Below the pieces are notes generated by a model. The model saw nothing but the letters and a program-made list of their open reading frames with translations. It ran no database searches and had not been told where the DNA came from. This document shows positions 27,452 to 37,404 of a stretch of 64,000 bases of DNA, piece by piece. The DNA is taken from positions 17,617-81,616 of the forward strand of contig CAMDJX010000001.1 of the NCBI GenBank assembly GCA_945900735.1, in the 5' to 3' direction. The stretch's first letter is position 1; each line of letters starts with the position of its first letter. The stretch is from Acidimicrobium ferrooxidans DSM 10331 (GTDB lineage: Bacteria; Actinomycetota; Acidimicrobiia; Acidimicrobiales; Ilumatobacteraceae). A program made the position numbers and the translations under genes.

Positions 27452-29682
27452 GCACAACTTCGAGGGTTTTGCCGTGGCGGCGCAATCAGTCCGCCGTCAA
27501 TCAAGAGTTGCTGCCGCTTCTTAGCGCCTTTAAACAGAATCATCCGAAGGCATCGATTGCGCAGGTTAATGCCGCTTACGAGATGGCTAGCTCTGCTCAC
27601 AAACATCAGTCGCGAATGAGTGGCGAATTGTACGTCAGCCACCCTCTGGCTGTTGCCCGGATCGTTGCAGAAATCGGTCTAGACGAGGTTTCTTTAGTTG
27701 CAGCACTGTTGCACGACGCCGTCGAGGACACCGAGATAACACTTGCTGATGTCGAGAGCAACTTTGGAGCCGAGATTGCGGGAATCGTTGACGGTTTAAC
27801 AAAACTCGAACGCTTGCAATTTGATTCGCGCGAAGCTCAACAGGCAGCAACCATGCGAAAGATGCTTGTTGCAATGGCTCGCGACTTAAGGGTTCTTATC
27901 ATCAAGCTTGCCGATCGTCTACACAACATGCGCACTATCGCATCGGCGCCAATAGACAAGCAACGGCGAGTCGCGCAAGAAACGCTCGATATTTACGCTC
28001 CGCTCGCGCATCGCTTGGGCATGCAAGAAATGAAGCAGCAGCTGGAAGATCTTTCGTTCGCGGCGCTGTATCCAAAGCGATACGCAGAATTGGATTATTT
28101 GGTTTCTACCCGCGCACCCGAGCGCGACGTGTATCTGGCGAAAGCACTTGGTCAGGTTGATGGTTGGCTGAATGAAGTAAATATCAAGGCGGAACTGACG
28201 GCACGCGGCAAACACCTTTGGAGTTTGTACGAGAAGATGGTGCAAAAGGGACGCGACTTTGATGAAATTTTCGATCTCATGGCCGTGCGAATCATTGTTG
28301 ATTCGGTCAAAGATTGTTATTCGGCCTTAGGTTGCATCCACGGGCATTGGAAACCTGTAGTTGGCAGGTTTAAGGATTACATCGCAATGCCTAAATTTAA
28401 TCTGTATCAGTCGTTGCACACGACGGTGATTGGTCCGGGTGGCAAGCCGATAGAAGTGCAGATCCGATCGCGCGATATGCACCAGCGTGCGGAGTGGGGT
28501 GTTGCGTCTCATTGGTCCTACAAGGACGGCATCGCGAGCACGGATATCGACTGGCTCAATCGAATCATCGACTGGCAAGACGAAGTCTCCGATCCAAGAC
28601 AATTCTTGGAGAGCCTCAAGACCGATCTCGATCAGGACGAATTGTTCGTGTTTACACCGAAAGGAAGAGTGGTCTCGCTCCCGGTCAATGCGACCCCTGT
28701 CGATTTTGCCTACGCAGTGCACACCGAGGTCGGTCACTCCTGCATCGGCGCCCGCGTCAATGGTCGGTTGGTTCCTCTCGATTCAATACTTAATTCGGGC
28801 GATACCTGCGAAGTGCTTACATCTACAGCCGACGAGCCCGGCCCGATGGAGGAGTGGATCAACTCGGTAGTTTCCCCCAAGGCGAAGAGCAAGATCAAAC
28901 AGTGGTTCTCGCGTGAACGCTTGGAGGACTTGGTCGAGACCGGGCGAGACGATCTGGTGGAGCAGATTCGCCACCTGGGCATGCCCGTTCAGCAAGTTCT
29001 AGAGTCCGAAGCTTTCAATCTTGAGATGTCGGCTATGAACTATTCGGAAGCTGCGGCGTTGTACTTGGCAATTGGCGAAGGGCATGTCGCTGCAGATACA
29101 TTCGCAAATCGTTTATCGAGGGCGTTTGGCGACGGCGCGTTTGGTGAACAACTTTCGGTAGGAATGCGTTTCGATTCGGCTGGGTTGGTCAGCAACCAGC
29201 AGGCAGGAATCCACGTTGAGGGGCTTGACCAGAGCATCGTTCGTTTGTCGAAGTGTTGCACGCCTGTTCCTGGCGATGAGATCATCGGATTTATTGTCGC
29301 CGATCGCAGTGTCAATGTTCATCGGTCCGATTGCTCAACTGCGATCATGGCCATATCCAGCAATGTCGGTCGCGTCGTTGACGTGGAGTGGAGCGGCAAC
29401 CTGAGAGGAGCCACCTTTGTGGCGGCAGTTGAGGTAGTGGCTTTAGACCGTTCGCGTCTATTGAGGGATGTGGCCAATGCCCTCAGCGAAGAACATGTCA
29501 ATATCGTTGCTTGTACAACTCAAACCGGACAGGATCGAGTGGCCAAAATGCGCTTCGAGTTCGAATTCGCAGACCCAAGCCACCTGCAGTCGGTATTGCG
29601 AACGATTAAGCGGATCGATTCTGTCTACGACGCATATCGTGTGATGTCAGGCGAGCATCCAGCGTCTAATCTTCCTGTGTGA
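27448..29682 (+). CDS. rel: Bifunctional (p)ppGpp synthetase/hydrolase RelA/SpoT
   Basis: HD domain AALLHDAVEDT, synthetase YQSLHTTVIGP, TGS and ACT domains. Confidence 0.97.
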   Translation: MSTTSRVLPWRRNQSAVNQELLPLLSAFKQNHPKASIAQVNAAYEMASSAHKHQSRMSGELYVSHPLAVARIVAEIGLDEVSLVAALLHDAVEDTEITLADVESNFGAEIAGIVDGLTKLERLQFDSREAQQAATMRKMLVAMARDLRVLIIKLADRLHNMRTIASAPIDKQRRVAQETLDIYAPLAHRLGMQEMKQQLEDLSFAALYPKRYAELDYLVSTRAPERDVYLAKALGQVDGWLNEVNIKAELTARGKHLWSLYEKMVQKGRDFDEIFDLMAVRIIVDSVKDCYSALGCIHGHWKPVVGRFKDYIAMPKFNLYQSLHTTVIGPGGKPIEVQIRSRDMHQRAEWGVASHWSYKDGIASTDIDWLNRIIDWQDEVSDPRQFLESLKTDLDQDELFVFTPKGRVVSLPVNATPVDFAYAVHTEVGHSCIGARVNGRLVPLDSILNSGDTCEVLTSTADEPGPMEEWINSVVSPKAKSKIKQWFSRERLEDLVETGRDDLVEQIRHLGMPVQQVLESEAFNLEMSAMNYSEAAALYLAIGEGHVAADTFANRLSRAFGDGAFGEQLSVGMRFDSAGLVSNQQAGIHVEGLDQSIVRLSKCCTPVPGDEIIGFIVADRSVNVHRSDCSTAIMAISSNVGRVVDVEWSGNLRGATFVAAVEVVALDRSRLLRDVANALSEEHVNIVACTTQTGQDRVAKMRFEFEFADPSHLQSVLRTIKRIDSVYDAYRVMSGEHPASNLPV

Positions 29683-30941
29683 GTTCATTTGCCTCAAGCC
29701 CTGGGACAAGAGACATCCTGTCTCCAGACTCTTCCCGTTGGCGCCTTTTTCAAGCAACATTCGCCGAAGTTGTAGAGCGTGCTGGATATCAGTACATAAT
29801 TCCGCCGATGTTCGAAGAACTTGGTGTGTTCTTGCGTCTGGGAGATTCGACCGAAGTTGTCACTAAGGAAATGTACGACTTCGAAGATAAGGGCGGTCGG
29901 CGAATTGCGCTGCGTCCCGAACAAACGGCCAGCGTCTGCCGTGCTTTTGTGGAGCACAGGCCAACTACCCCTTGGAAGGTTTGGTACGCCGGGCCCAATT
30001 TCCGTTACGAGAAGCCTCAGCAAGGTCGCTATCGACAATTTGATCAAGTTGGCATAGAGGCCCTTGGCGTTGACGACCCAATGCTCGACGCCGAGGTCAT
30101 ATCGCTTGCAAGCAACTTCTACCAAGAACTTGGGCTCCAACAGGTGCAGCTGTTCATCAACACGCTTGGCGATGAAGGCGATCGCGATAAGTACACAGAG
30201 GCACTTCGTTTGTACTTCACCGAAAATTTGTCGCTGCTGAGTGCCGAATCACGAATAACACTCGAAAAGAATCCTCTTCGGGTGCTGGACTCTAAGCGCC
30301 CCGAAGATCAAGCAATCATCGGTGGGGCTCCGACAATCCGCGACTATCTAAGCGATGGTGCGGCAGAGCATTTCCAGGCAGTCCTGTCGGCCCTTGATGC
30401 GATGAACATTAAGTACACATTGTCGGATCGGTTGGTACGTGGCCTCGACTACTACCGCCGCACAACATTCGAGTTTGTTAGCACCGCACTCACTGCGGCA
30501 CATACTGCGATTGGCGGGGGCGGACGCTACGACGGTCTGGTGGAGCAGTTGGGTGGCCCAGCCACGGCCGGTATTGGCTTTGCAATCGGTCTCGACCGAA
30601 CGCTGCTTGCTTGCGATGCCGAGAATGTTTTTGCCGCGCCTAACACCAGCGTTTCGGTTTTTGTTGTTGACACAACGGGTGGCATCCATGCCGCAGAGTT
30701 GTGTCTTTTGCTCAGGTCAAATGGTGTCTCAGTCGATCGCGCGTTTGATCATCGCAGTATGAAGGCTCAGATGAAGGCGGCCGATCGCAGGGGTGCCGCC
30801 ATTGCGGTGATCATCGGATCTGACGAGGTAGAGCAAGGAACGGTTGTCATTCGTCCGATGGGCGATGGACAGCAGTTCAGTTGCCCAAAGTCCAATGTGT
30901 TGGAAACGATTCGATTGGAACTCCAGAAACTAGGCTCTTAG
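29679..30941 (+). CDS. hisS: Histidyl-tRNA synthetase
   Basis: GTRDILSPDSSRW; LRPEQTASVCRAF; GGGGRYDGL; GTGA overlap with rel. Confidence 0.96.
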   Translation: MSSFASSPGTRDILSPDSSRWRLFQATFAEVVERAGYQYIIPPMFEELGVFLRLGDSTEVVTKEMYDFEDKGGRRIALRPEQTASVCRAFVEHRPTTPWKVWYAGPNFRYEKPQQGRYRQFDQVGIEALGVDDPMLDAEVISLASNFYQELGLQQVQLFINTLGDEGDRDKYTEALRLYFTENLSLLSAESRITLEKNPLRVLDSKRPEDQAIIGGAPTIRDYLSDGAAEHFQAVLSALDAMNIKYTLSDRLVRGLDYYRRTTFEFVSTALTAAHTAIGGGGRYDGLVEQLGGPATAGIGFAIGLDRTLLACDAENVFAAPNTSVSVFVVDTTGGIHAAELCLLLRSNGVSVDRAFDHRSMKAQMKAADRRGAAIAVIIGSDEVEQGTVVIRPMGDGQQFSCPKSNVLETIRLELQKLGS

Positions 30942-30945
30942 GCTC

Positions 30946-32733
30946 ATGCCTACTCAACAGAACCGCAGCATCGAGTCCACATCGTTACGAACCCATCTCT
31001 GCGCAAATTTGCGCGCATCCGATGTCGGATCGACGGTAACGGTATGTGGTTGGGTTGCTCGTCGTCGCGAGCACGGCGAACATCTTGCCTTCCTCGATGT
31101 TCGTGACTATTCGGGAATCGTGCAATGTGTGGTTGATAACGCCGTCGATGTGCGAAGCGAATGGGTAGTCCAAATCACTGGCAAAGTTCAACCCAGACCA
31201 GATGGCACCGTTAACAAGAATTTGTCCACAGGAGAGATCGAGCTTTCAGATTGCACCATCACCGTGCTCAATGCCGCGGAACCACCTCCTTTTCCGATTG
31301 ACGCCCGTGCCGACGATGTGGACGAAAACGTTCGATTGAAGTATCGCTACTTAGACATTCGACGCGAGCGGATGCAACGCAACCTCCGAATCAGATCCAA
31401 AGTCAACTCCGCCATTCGCGGCGCGATGGAAGCGCAGCAGTTTGTAGAAGTAGAGACACCTTTCCTCATGCCAAGTACGCCAGAGGGCGCTCGTGAATTT
31501 CTCGTTCCTTCGCGCAAGGAACCTGGATCCTTCTACGCACTTCCGCAGTCACCGCAGCTCTGGAAGCAGTTACTTATGGTTGCTGGCATCGATCGTTATT
31601 ACCAAATAGCGCGTTGCTTGCGCGATGAAGACTTGCGTGCCGATAGGCAATACGAATTCATGCAGCTAGACGCCGAGATGAGTTTCGTTACCAAAGACGA
31701 TGTTCTGGCGGCCATTAGCAAGGCGGTAGTCGCTGCCGCCGAAGCTGTACTTGGCGAAACCCCACCAACCATCGAGCAAATAACCTGGCGCGATGCAATG
31801 AATAGGTTCGGGGTGGACAAGCCCGATATGCGATTTGGTATGGAACTTGTAGAACTCACTGCCGTATTTTCGTCTACCGAGTTCAAAGCGTTCTCATCAG
31901 CTGCTTGCATCAAAGGAATCCGGGTCGATGCGACGCTGTACCCAGAACAGGCTGCCTACGGCCGCAACAAACTTGATGCACTAACTGATCGTGCTAAACA
32001 AATCGGAGCAAAAGGCCTAGTTTGGATGAAGGTTGGAGAAGGGCTTGCGCTTGATTCACCTGTAGCCAAGTTCTTGTCTGATGCCGAGAGGGCGTCATTG
32101 GTTTCATCGATGGGTGCTCAAAACGGCGACTTGCTCTTGCTTGTTGCCGATGAGTGGGCGACAACCTGCGAGGTGCTCGGCACCCTGCGCAACGATCTTG
32201 CTCGACCTCCCGTGCACGAAGGTCCCTACAAGTACGTGTGGGTGATTGATTTCCCCTTATTCGTTGGAGTTAACGCCACTACGGGGAAACCGCAGCCAGG
32301 ACATCACCCGTTTTGCCAGCCGCATCCGGATGATATTGAGCGACTCGAATCCGATCCCATGAGCGTTCGCGCTCTTGCCTACGACCTTGTACTCAACGGT
32401 TGGGAGCTGGGTTCGGGCTCCATTCGTATTCACGATCCTGAGATGCAGCGAAGAGTATTCAGGCAACTTGGTATTTCTGATGAAGATGCAGACAAGCGGT
32501 TTGGTTTCTTTTTGCAGCCATTTAAATATGGAGCCCCTCCCCATGGCGGTTTTGCATTCGGAACCGATCGGCTAGTAGCGATTTTGGCTGGAGAAGAAAA
32601 TATTCGAGAAGTAATTGCCTTTCCAAAGACGCAGTCGGGGAGCGACCCAATGACTAACGCTCCGACGCCAGTTAACCCGGCACAGCTGAACGAATTGGGT
32701 ATTCGTCTTTTGCCGCCACCGGCAAAGAGCTAG
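30946..32733 (+). CDS. aspS: Aspartyl-tRNA synthetase
   Basis: GWVARRREHGEHLAFLDVRDYSGIVQ; FVEVETPFLMPSTPEGAREFLVPSR; GFAFGTDRLVA. Confidence 0.97.
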   Translation: MPTQQNRSIESTSLRTHLCANLRASDVGSTVTVCGWVARRREHGEHLAFLDVRDYSGIVQCVVDNAVDVRSEWVVQITGKVQPRPDGTVNKNLSTGEIELSDCTITVLNAAEPPPFPIDARADDVDENVRLKYRYLDIRRERMQRNLRIRSKVNSAIRGAMEAQQFVEVETPFLMPSTPEGAREFLVPSRKEPGSFYALPQSPQLWKQLLMVAGIDRYYQIARCLRDEDLRADRQYEFMQLDAEMSFVTKDDVLAAISKAVVAAAEAVLGETPPTIEQITWRDAMNRFGVDKPDMRFGMELVELTAVFSSTEFKAFSSAACIKGIRVDATLYPEQAAYGRNKLDALTDRAKQIGAKGLVWMKVGEGLALDSPVAKFLSDAERASLVSSMGAQNGDLLLLVADEWATTCEVLGTLRNDLARPPVHEGPYKYVWVIDFPLFVGVNATTGKPQPGHHPFCQPHPDDIERLESDPMSVRALAYDLVLNGWELGSGSIRIHDPEMQRRVFRQLGISDEDADKRFGFFLQPFKYGAPPHGGFAFGTDRLVAILAGEENIREVIAFPKTQSGSDPMTNAPTPVNPAQLNELGIRLLPPPAKS

Positions 32734-32747
32734 TTCGGGTAGACGGT

Positions 32748-34001
32748 GTGAATCACGCCGATGATCTTTTCTCTTCTGCGGTAGCAGATCGATTACGTTC
32801 GCAGTCTCCACTGGCTGCGCGGCTTCGGCCGCGGTCATTGGATGAGATTGTTGGTCAACAACACTTAGTTGCAGCAGGAGCTCCGTTGCGAATCTTGATT
32901 GAAGCCGATCGATTGTCTTCGGTCATTTTGTGGGGTCCGCCGGGGACTGGCAAGACGACTTTGGCCGAAGTTGTGGCGTCGACAACGAACCGCGCATTCG
33001 AGCGGCTATCGGCAGTCACATCAGGCGTAAAAGATGTGCGCGAAGCAATAGAGCGAGCAACCGAGCGTTTAGGGCAACTCGGCCGGTCGACAATTGTGTT
33101 TGTCGACGAGATCCATCGTTTCTCAACTTCGCAGCAGGACGCGCTTCTTCCATCGGTAGAAAACGGAGTCATTACGTTGATCGGAGCAACGACTGAGAAC
33201 CCTTTCTTCGAAGTAAACGCACCTCTTCGCAGTCGATCAACTTTATTTAGGCTCGAACCATTGACTGTCGAAGACGTCACCATGTTGTTGCTGCGCGGCG
33301 TAGAGGCAGAGGGTGTGACAATCGAAGATGATGCGCTTGCATTGTTAGCTCAGAGATCCGGAGGGGACGGTAGACAAAGCCTGACTGCCTTGGAAGTTGC
33401 ATGTGCTTTAGCCCGGCCCGATCGTGTTGCGATTAAACATGTCGAGGCAGCGTTAGGTACGAGTGCATTGAAGTACGGTCGCGATGATCACTATGACGTG
33501 ATATCGGCATTCATAAAGTGCATGCGAGCAAGCAATGTGGACGCTTCAGTTTTTTGGCTGGCTCGGCTGCTCGAGTCGGGGGATGATCCATCATTCATTG
33601 CACGAAGAATGATCATTTTTGCAAGTGAGGACATTGGCATGGCCGACCCGCAGGCACTTGTCGTTGCAGTCGCTGCAGCCCAAGCTCTTCATGCCGTGGG
33701 TCTTCCGGAGGCCCAGCTCAACCTCGCGCAGGGGGCGGTTTATCTGGCGCGCGCGCCGAAGAGCAACAGCGTTGCGCAGGCCATATGGACTGCACGTGAA
33801 GACGTAAGAAGTGGCGCCGACGTGGAAGTGCCTGCACATCTCCGCGACTCCCACTACTCGGGAGCAAGTGAATTGGGGCATGGCGTTGGCTATCAGTCTC
33901 CGCATAACGTGGGTTCGGACGCAATAAAGGTGGAACATGACTACCTTCCTGCGCAAACTGAAGGACGCGCAATGAGGCGTTCACCCTATTTTCGGGGTTA
34001 A
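32748..34001 (+). CDS. rarA: Replication-associated recombination protein A (AAA+ ATPase)
   Basis: LAARLRPRSLDEIVGQQHLV; WGPPGTGKTTLAE; GTG start. Confidence 0.93.
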   Translation: MNHADDLFSSAVADRLRSQSPLAARLRPRSLDEIVGQQHLVAAGAPLRILIEADRLSSVILWGPPGTGKTTLAEVVASTTNRAFERLSAVTSGVKDVREAIERATERLGQLGRSTIVFVDEIHRFSTSQQDALLPSVENGVITLIGATTENPFFEVNAPLRSRSTLFRLEPLTVEDVTMLLLRGVEAEGVTIEDDALALLAQRSGGDGRQSLTALEVACALARPDRVAIKHVEAALGTSALKYGRDDHYDVISAFIKCMRASNVDASVFWLARLLESGDDPSFIARRMIIFASEDIGMADPQALVVAVAAAQALHAVGLPEAQLNLAQGAVYLARAPKSNSVAQAIWTAREDVRSGADVEVPAHLRDSHYSGASELGHGVGYQSPHNVGSDAIKVEHDYLPAQTEGRAMRRSPYFRG

Positions 34002-34036
34002 CCCGTTGTTGCCGAGATGAAAGAGGGATGTAGGTC

Positions 34037-34288
34037 ATGATGAAACGACTTTTCTGGTTTGTTCTGGGTGCTGTAGCTGGGATTTTTGGTCTTCGATATG
34101 TCAAAGAAAAAGCTCGTGATGCTGCGGATCAATTGACTCCAGCGCAGATCGCGTCGGACATCTTTGATGGAGCGGTCAAATTGGTAAATCAAGGTATTGA
34201 AATTGTCCGCAACCTACGAGCAGATGACGTTGAAGTATCTAAGTCAGAATCAGATGTGTTGCTTAATCAGGACCCAAACTCCCGATAA
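34037..34288 (+). CDS. Small membrane-anchored protein, DUF6167-like
   Basis: MMKRLFWFVLGAVAGIFGLRYVKEKARDAADQLTPAQIA; located between rarA and alaS as in other actinobacteria. Confidence 0.65.
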   Translation: MMKRLFWFVLGAVAGIFGLRYVKEKARDAADQLTPAQIASDIFDGAVKLVNQGIEIVRNLRADDVEVSKSESDVLLNQDPNSR

Positions 34289-34318
34289 ATAAAGCGGGAT
34301 CACTCAATTCCAGATAAC

Positions 34319-34331
34319 TAGACTGAGGTCA
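34319..34331 (+). promoter_or_regulatory. Putative leaderless promoter: TAGACT-N7-ATG (alaS)
   Basis: TAGACT 34319-34324, 7-nt spacer, ATG 34332. Confidence 0.55.
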
Positions 34332-36962
34332 ATGTCTGGAATTCGCTCTGCGATCTCAAGCGCAAACGATCTGCGCAAGGCCTTTGAGGGTTTTTTTGCG
34401 TCTAAGGCGCACACGGTAGTTCCGTCTGCAAGTCTGATTCCTCATGATCCAACAGTGTTGTTCACGGTTGCGGGGATGGTGCCATTCAAACCATATTTCG
34501 TCGGTGATGAGGCGGCGCCGTTTAAACGTGCAGTTACCGTGCAGAAATGTACGCGTGCAGGTGGCAAACATAACGACCTCGACGAAGTAGGGCGCACCAA
34601 ACGTCATCTCGTTTTCTTCGAGATGATGGGCAATTTTAGTTTTGGTGACTATTTCAAAAGTGATGCCATTCCATGGGCATGGGAGTTAGTTACCGAGGTC
34701 TTTGGTTTCGATGGCGATCGACTGTGGATCACGGTTCACGAAAGCGATGACGAGGCCGAACAGATTTGGCACGATGTTGTAGGCGTACCGATGGATCGCA
34801 TCCAGCGGCTTGGCGACGAAGATAATTTCTGGCAAATGGGTGACTCGGGGCCATGTGGTCCGTGTTCCGAAATTCACATTGATCGCGGTCCAGCCTTTGG
34901 TCCAGAAGGTGGCCCACTTCACGATCCCCACGGCGATCGCTATATGGAGTTTTGGAACTTGGTATTCATGCAATACAACCAGGCAAAAGATGGAAGCCGC
35001 ACGCCGCTTCCGAAGCCGTCCATCGATACTGGCGCCGGGTTGGAACGGATACTTGCACTCATGCAGGGAACCGATTCCGTATGGGAAACAGACGTGCTCT
35101 TCCCGATGATCGAAAGCGCGCAGTCGCTTACTTCGAAAAAGTACAAAATCGGAGATTACAACGACCGCGAAAGCTTCAGTCTTCGGGTTCTTGCAGAACA
35201 TGCACGTTCGTCAATGATGTTGGTCAACGACGGTGTTTTCCCCTCCAACGAGAACCGCGGCTATGTGCTGCGTCGTATCATCAGGCGCGCTGTTCGCCAC
35301 GCCTATCTCCTGGGTACCGAGAAATTGGTCATGCCAACGCTTGCAGAAACTGCCATTTCGGTTATGTCTGGTGCGTATCCCGATCTGTTGACCAATAGGG
35401 ATTTTATTGTCAATGTTCTTTCGCGTGAAGAGGAACGTTTCAGACAAACACTGAAGACTGGGCTCAATATCTTGGAAGGTGAGCTTGCTACAGGCGCAAA
35501 GAAGATGAGCGGATCCACTGCCTTCACCTTGCACGACACCTATGGGTTTCCGATCGAGTTAACCCAAGAGATCGCTGGCGAAAGAGACGTCTTGGTTGAT
35601 GTTGCGGGTTTCGGTAAAGAGATGCAAGAGCAACGCGACCGTGCCAAAAGCGCGCGAAAGGGTTCATCAGTAAGCGCCGCAACGGTGGATTCTTACCGCG
35701 AAGTGATGGAGCAGTTTGGCACAACCAATTTTGTGGGGTATGTCAGCAATCAATGCGAAGCAACTGTTCTGGCAGTGTTGCGAAACGCAGAGGCAGGGCC
35801 CGATGTAGTCGAGATTTTCCTCGATGTTTCACCCTTCTATGCCGAGAGCGGCGGACAGGTGGGAGATACGGGCACCATTCGTACGGAGAGCGGTGAGGTT
35901 CACGTACTCGACACGACATTTGCTCTTCCAGGCCTACGTCGGCACACGTGCTCTTTCGTAAATGGTTCGATCGAAGTTGGGCAGAGCGCGAAGGCTTCAA
36001 TAAACGTTGTTGCTCGCGAAGCAACTCGTCGCAATCACACCGCCACTCACATGCTGCACTGGGCGTTGCGCCAAGTACTTGGCGAACATGTCAAACAGGC
36101 GGGTTCACATGTTTCACCCGAACGTCTGCGATTCGATTTCAGCCATTACGCGCCCGTCAGTGCGGATGAGATTGAGCAAATCGAGCGATTGACGAACGAG
36201 CAATTGATTGGCAATAGCGACGTTCGTGCTTATGAAACGTCGAAGGACGAAGCAACTGCAGCAGGAGCAATTGCATTCTTCGGCGATAAGTATGGCGACA
36301 TCGTCCGAGTTCTTGAAGCTGGAGTATCCGTAGAGCTTTGCGGTGGTACTCATGTGAGCGCCCTAGGCGATATCGGCTTGGTCAAAGTGGTGAGCGAATC
36401 CTCGATTGGCTCAAATCTCAGACGCATCGAAGCGGTTACTGGCACAAATGCGGTCGAATATGTTCTCTCGCACCATCGCACGCTTTCGGCGGCTGCTTCT
36501 TTGCTCGGCGCCCAGCCAGCCGACCTTGTTTCAGCAATCCAACGGAAAATTGATGAAAGTAAGGCGCTCGGGGATGAACTTAAGTCTTTGAGATCGGCGC
36601 AAGCAACTTCTCGCGCATCGGAAATGGCTGCTTCAGCACAGGGTGGAGTAGTCGTCTCCCGTGTTGACGGCGTTACTCCAAATGATCTTCGAGAACTGGC
36701 CCTAGCAATCCGTCAGAATTCGGCAATCAAGATTGTTGTATTGGGCGGCGTAACCGATACAGGCGGCGTTGCTCTTGTTTCGACTGTTGCGTCGGCGGTG
36801 TCGGTTTCGGCAGGGGACCTTATTCGTGATGCAGCGAAAGCAGTTGGTGGCGGTGGCGGAGGCAAGGGCGATATCGCCACTGCTGGTGGCAAGGACCCTT
36901 CCGCGATCGATGCCGCTTTGGAGCTTGCTCGCTCTGCCGTTGCGAAGGTGCTTTCGACTTAG
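34332..36962 (+). CDS. alaS: Alanyl-tRNA synthetase
   Basis: Catalytic core, HTATHMLHWALRQVLG, CGGTHVSALGDIG; 876 aa. Confidence 0.98.
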   Translation: MSGIRSAISSANDLRKAFEGFFASKAHTVVPSASLIPHDPTVLFTVAGMVPFKPYFVGDEAAPFKRAVTVQKCTRAGGKHNDLDEVGRTKRHLVFFEMMGNFSFGDYFKSDAIPWAWELVTEVFGFDGDRLWITVHESDDEAEQIWHDVVGVPMDRIQRLGDEDNFWQMGDSGPCGPCSEIHIDRGPAFGPEGGPLHDPHGDRYMEFWNLVFMQYNQAKDGSRTPLPKPSIDTGAGLERILALMQGTDSVWETDVLFPMIESAQSLTSKKYKIGDYNDRESFSLRVLAEHARSSMMLVNDGVFPSNENRGYVLRRIIRRAVRHAYLLGTEKLVMPTLAETAISVMSGAYPDLLTNRDFIVNVLSREEERFRQTLKTGLNILEGELATGAKKMSGSTAFTLHDTYGFPIELTQEIAGERDVLVDVAGFGKEMQEQRDRAKSARKGSSVSAATVDSYREVMEQFGTTNFVGYVSNQCEATVLAVLRNAEAGPDVVEIFLDVSPFYAESGGQVGDTGTIRTESGEVHVLDTTFALPGLRRHTCSFVNGSIEVGQSAKASINVVAREATRRNHTATHMLHWALRQVLGEHVKQAGSHVSPERLRFDFSHYAPVSADEIEQIERLTNEQLIGNSDVRAYETSKDEATAAGAIAFFGDKYGDIVRVLEAGVSVELCGGTHVSALGDIGLVKVVSESSIGSNLRRIEAVTGTNAVEYVLSHHRTLSAAASLLGAQPADLVSAIQRKIDESKALGDELKSLRSAQATSRASEMAASAQGGVVVSRVDGVTPNDLRELALAIRQNSAIKIVVLGGVTDTGGVALVSTVASAVSVSAGDLIRDAAKAVGGGGGGKGDIATAGGKDPSAIDAALELARSAVAKVLST

Positions 36963-36963
36963 C

Positions 36964-37404
36964 ATGCGAGCAGTCGGAGTTGACTTAGGAAGCAAAAGAA
37001 TCGGAATTTCGACGAGCGACGCCAGTGGCACTCTCGCCTCTCCTCATTCGGTTATTCAGCGCGGAGGTTCTCGTTCTGTTGATCATCTTGCAATCAAATC
37101 AATAGTCGAAGAATACGAGGCTGAAGTCGTGGTGGTTGGTCTTCCAGTCAGCATGAATGGACAAATGTTGCAAGCCGCACAACTTGTGCTCTCCGAAGTG
37201 GAACAGATTTCCCAAGTCGTGGGTGTATCTGTAGTGACATTCGACGAGCGTAAATCAACTGTTACCGCAGACGAACTACTGATGCAGAATAACCTCAATG
37301 CCCAGGAACGTAGAAAGATAATTGACAAAATTGCCGCAACGGTGATTCTTCAAGGTTGGTTGGATCGCCGCAAGATTCAAAATCTGCAAGGTCAATCACA
37401 ATGA
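36964..37404 (+). CDS. ruvX: Holliday junction resolvase-like YqgF/RuvX
   Basis: MRAVGVDLGSKRIGISTSDASGTLASP; VVVGLPVSMNG; FDERKST. Confidence 0.92.
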   Translation: MRAVGVDLGSKRIGISTSDASGTLASPHSVIQRGGSRSVDHLAIKSIVEEYEAEVVVVGLPVSMNGQMLQAAQLVLSEVEQISQVVGVSVVTFDERKSTVTADELLMQNNLNAQERRKIIDKIAATVILQGWLDRRKIQNLQGQSQ

